DNA of 64,000 bases, from contig NC_063070.1 in the NCBI RefSeq assembly GCF_022605165.1, forward strand, positions 1,116,001 through 1,180,000, written 5' to 3'. The notes beneath the pieces were generated by a model. It did not search any database, was not told the origin of the DNA, and saw only the letters and a program-made list of their open reading frames with translations. The DNA is from Purpureocillium takamizusanense. Its lineage: Eukaryota > Ascomycota > Sordariomycetes > Hypocreales > Ophiocordycipitaceae. The position numbers and the translations under genes were made by a program. This document shows positions 63,479-64,000 of the stretch, piece after piece; the first letter of the stretch is position 1; each line of letters starts with the position of its first letter.

Positions 63479-63995
63479 GGGGATGGAGTTGGGGTCTCGC
63501 AGGGATAGACATGAACAATCATGACGAATCATTCAGGGACTTGGTCTGCCACGCTGTGTTGTGATTGTGTGATGCATGTTGCTATGTTCTTGCCGTGCGC
63601 ACGCCGGCCGTGCCATTTCGTAATCGACGCTGCTCCGCCTTGCACGCAGCCGACAGTAGAGCGCGACGCACCCGACGGCACCGCTTCATCGGGCGTCGCG
63701 CACAGGCTCAGTTCGGCGACTCCGTCCTTCAACGCCTGTGCAGAGCATCGCCGTGCACGCGCGGCGCCCTCTGGCCCGGCGTCGAGGACGCACCAAGCAT
63801 TACGGCATGCAAACTGAACGCCAGATGGCACGCCCGGCAATCACGCAACAATCGGCGACGAAAACGATGCACAGGCGACGCCGCGCCGACAGGTATAAAC
63901 AAGCTGGCCCCATCGGCCCTTGGACTCATTCGACTGCTCCCGCCCTTGTATCTCATGTCGCTGCTCAGTACAGAAACACCCTTCCATCCATCGCC
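63479..63995 (+). promoter_or_regulatory. eS26 3' flank and promoter of a downstream gene
   Basis: No gene is supported between the eS26 stop and 63,995. TATAAA at 63894-63899, a CT-rich leader and an ATG at 63996 in CATCGCCATGCC suggest the start of a gene that continues past the window. Confidence 0.45.
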
Positions 63996-64000
63996 ATGCC
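63996..64000 (+). CDS. possible start codon of a gene continuing beyond the window
   Basis: Only ATGCC is visible. It lies 102 bp past a TATAAA and in a favourable Kozak context (GCCATGCC). The product cannot be inferred. Confidence 0.3.

Overview
This 64 kb window is nuclear DNA of a filamentous ascomycete. It is GC-rich, and its genes are broken by short introns of about 42-170 bp with GT(A/G)NGT donors and CTGAC-type branch points. The gene set is fungal: Rpn3, TAF12, an Mto1/ApsB-type protein, NOP58, ubiquitin-eS31, eS26, fungal-lectin proteins, DUF1479, DUF1993, DUF885 and an Mrx7-like protein. Composition and family flavour suggest Sordariomycetes, probably Hypocreales, but the species cannot be named from sequence alone. 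All exon joins below were worked out by eye from splice signals, frame continuity and family resemblance. There is no transcript evidence.

Left part (1-25 kb): a truncated Pro/Gln-rich nuclear-type protein (-), a leucine-rich-repeat protein (-), proteasome subunit Rpn3 (-), TFIID subunit TAF12 (-), an acidic poly-Glu protein (+), arginase (+), a small secreted repeat and Cys-rich protein (-), a conserved membrane protein (+) and an 80-residue hydrophilic protein (+). Intergenic gaps reach 3 kb here and carry several short direct repeats.

Middle (25-50 kb): a 1,504-residue coiled-coil protein of the Mto1/ApsB microtubule-organising family (+), a DUF1479 oxygenase-like protein (+), a DUF1993 protein (+), a tiny Mrx7-like mitochondrial protein with an 18-nt microexon (+), an EH-domain/zinc-finger protein (-), a secreted pepsin-like protease (-), a DUF885 metallopeptidase-like protein (+), a coiled-coil protein (-), two tandem type II membrane proteins with fungal-lectin-like ectodomains (-), and a transcription factor with half a zinc cluster and a two-codon uORF (+).

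Right part (50-64 kb): a zinc-knuckle protein (+), an Mpv17/PMP22 protein (+), a cytochrome P450 (-) divergent from a Dal5-type MFS transporter (+), an intracellular GH18 chitinase (+), then a ribosome block: NOP58 (+), a 112-149 bp period minisatellite, and ubiquitin-eS31 (-) divergent from eS26 (+). The shared eS31/eS26 promoter has a Cbf1-type CACGTGAC joined to a telobox-like TAGGGTT, and NOP58 has its own CACGTGAC.

I see no polyketide or peptide synthase, transposase, CRISPR array, tRNA or rRNA gene. No complete undescribed multigene system is evident. The most novel single locus is the secreted repeat/Cys-rich protein at 19.7-20.2 kb. The most unusual gene-structure features are three GC-AG introns, a microexon and a stop/start-overlapping uORF.
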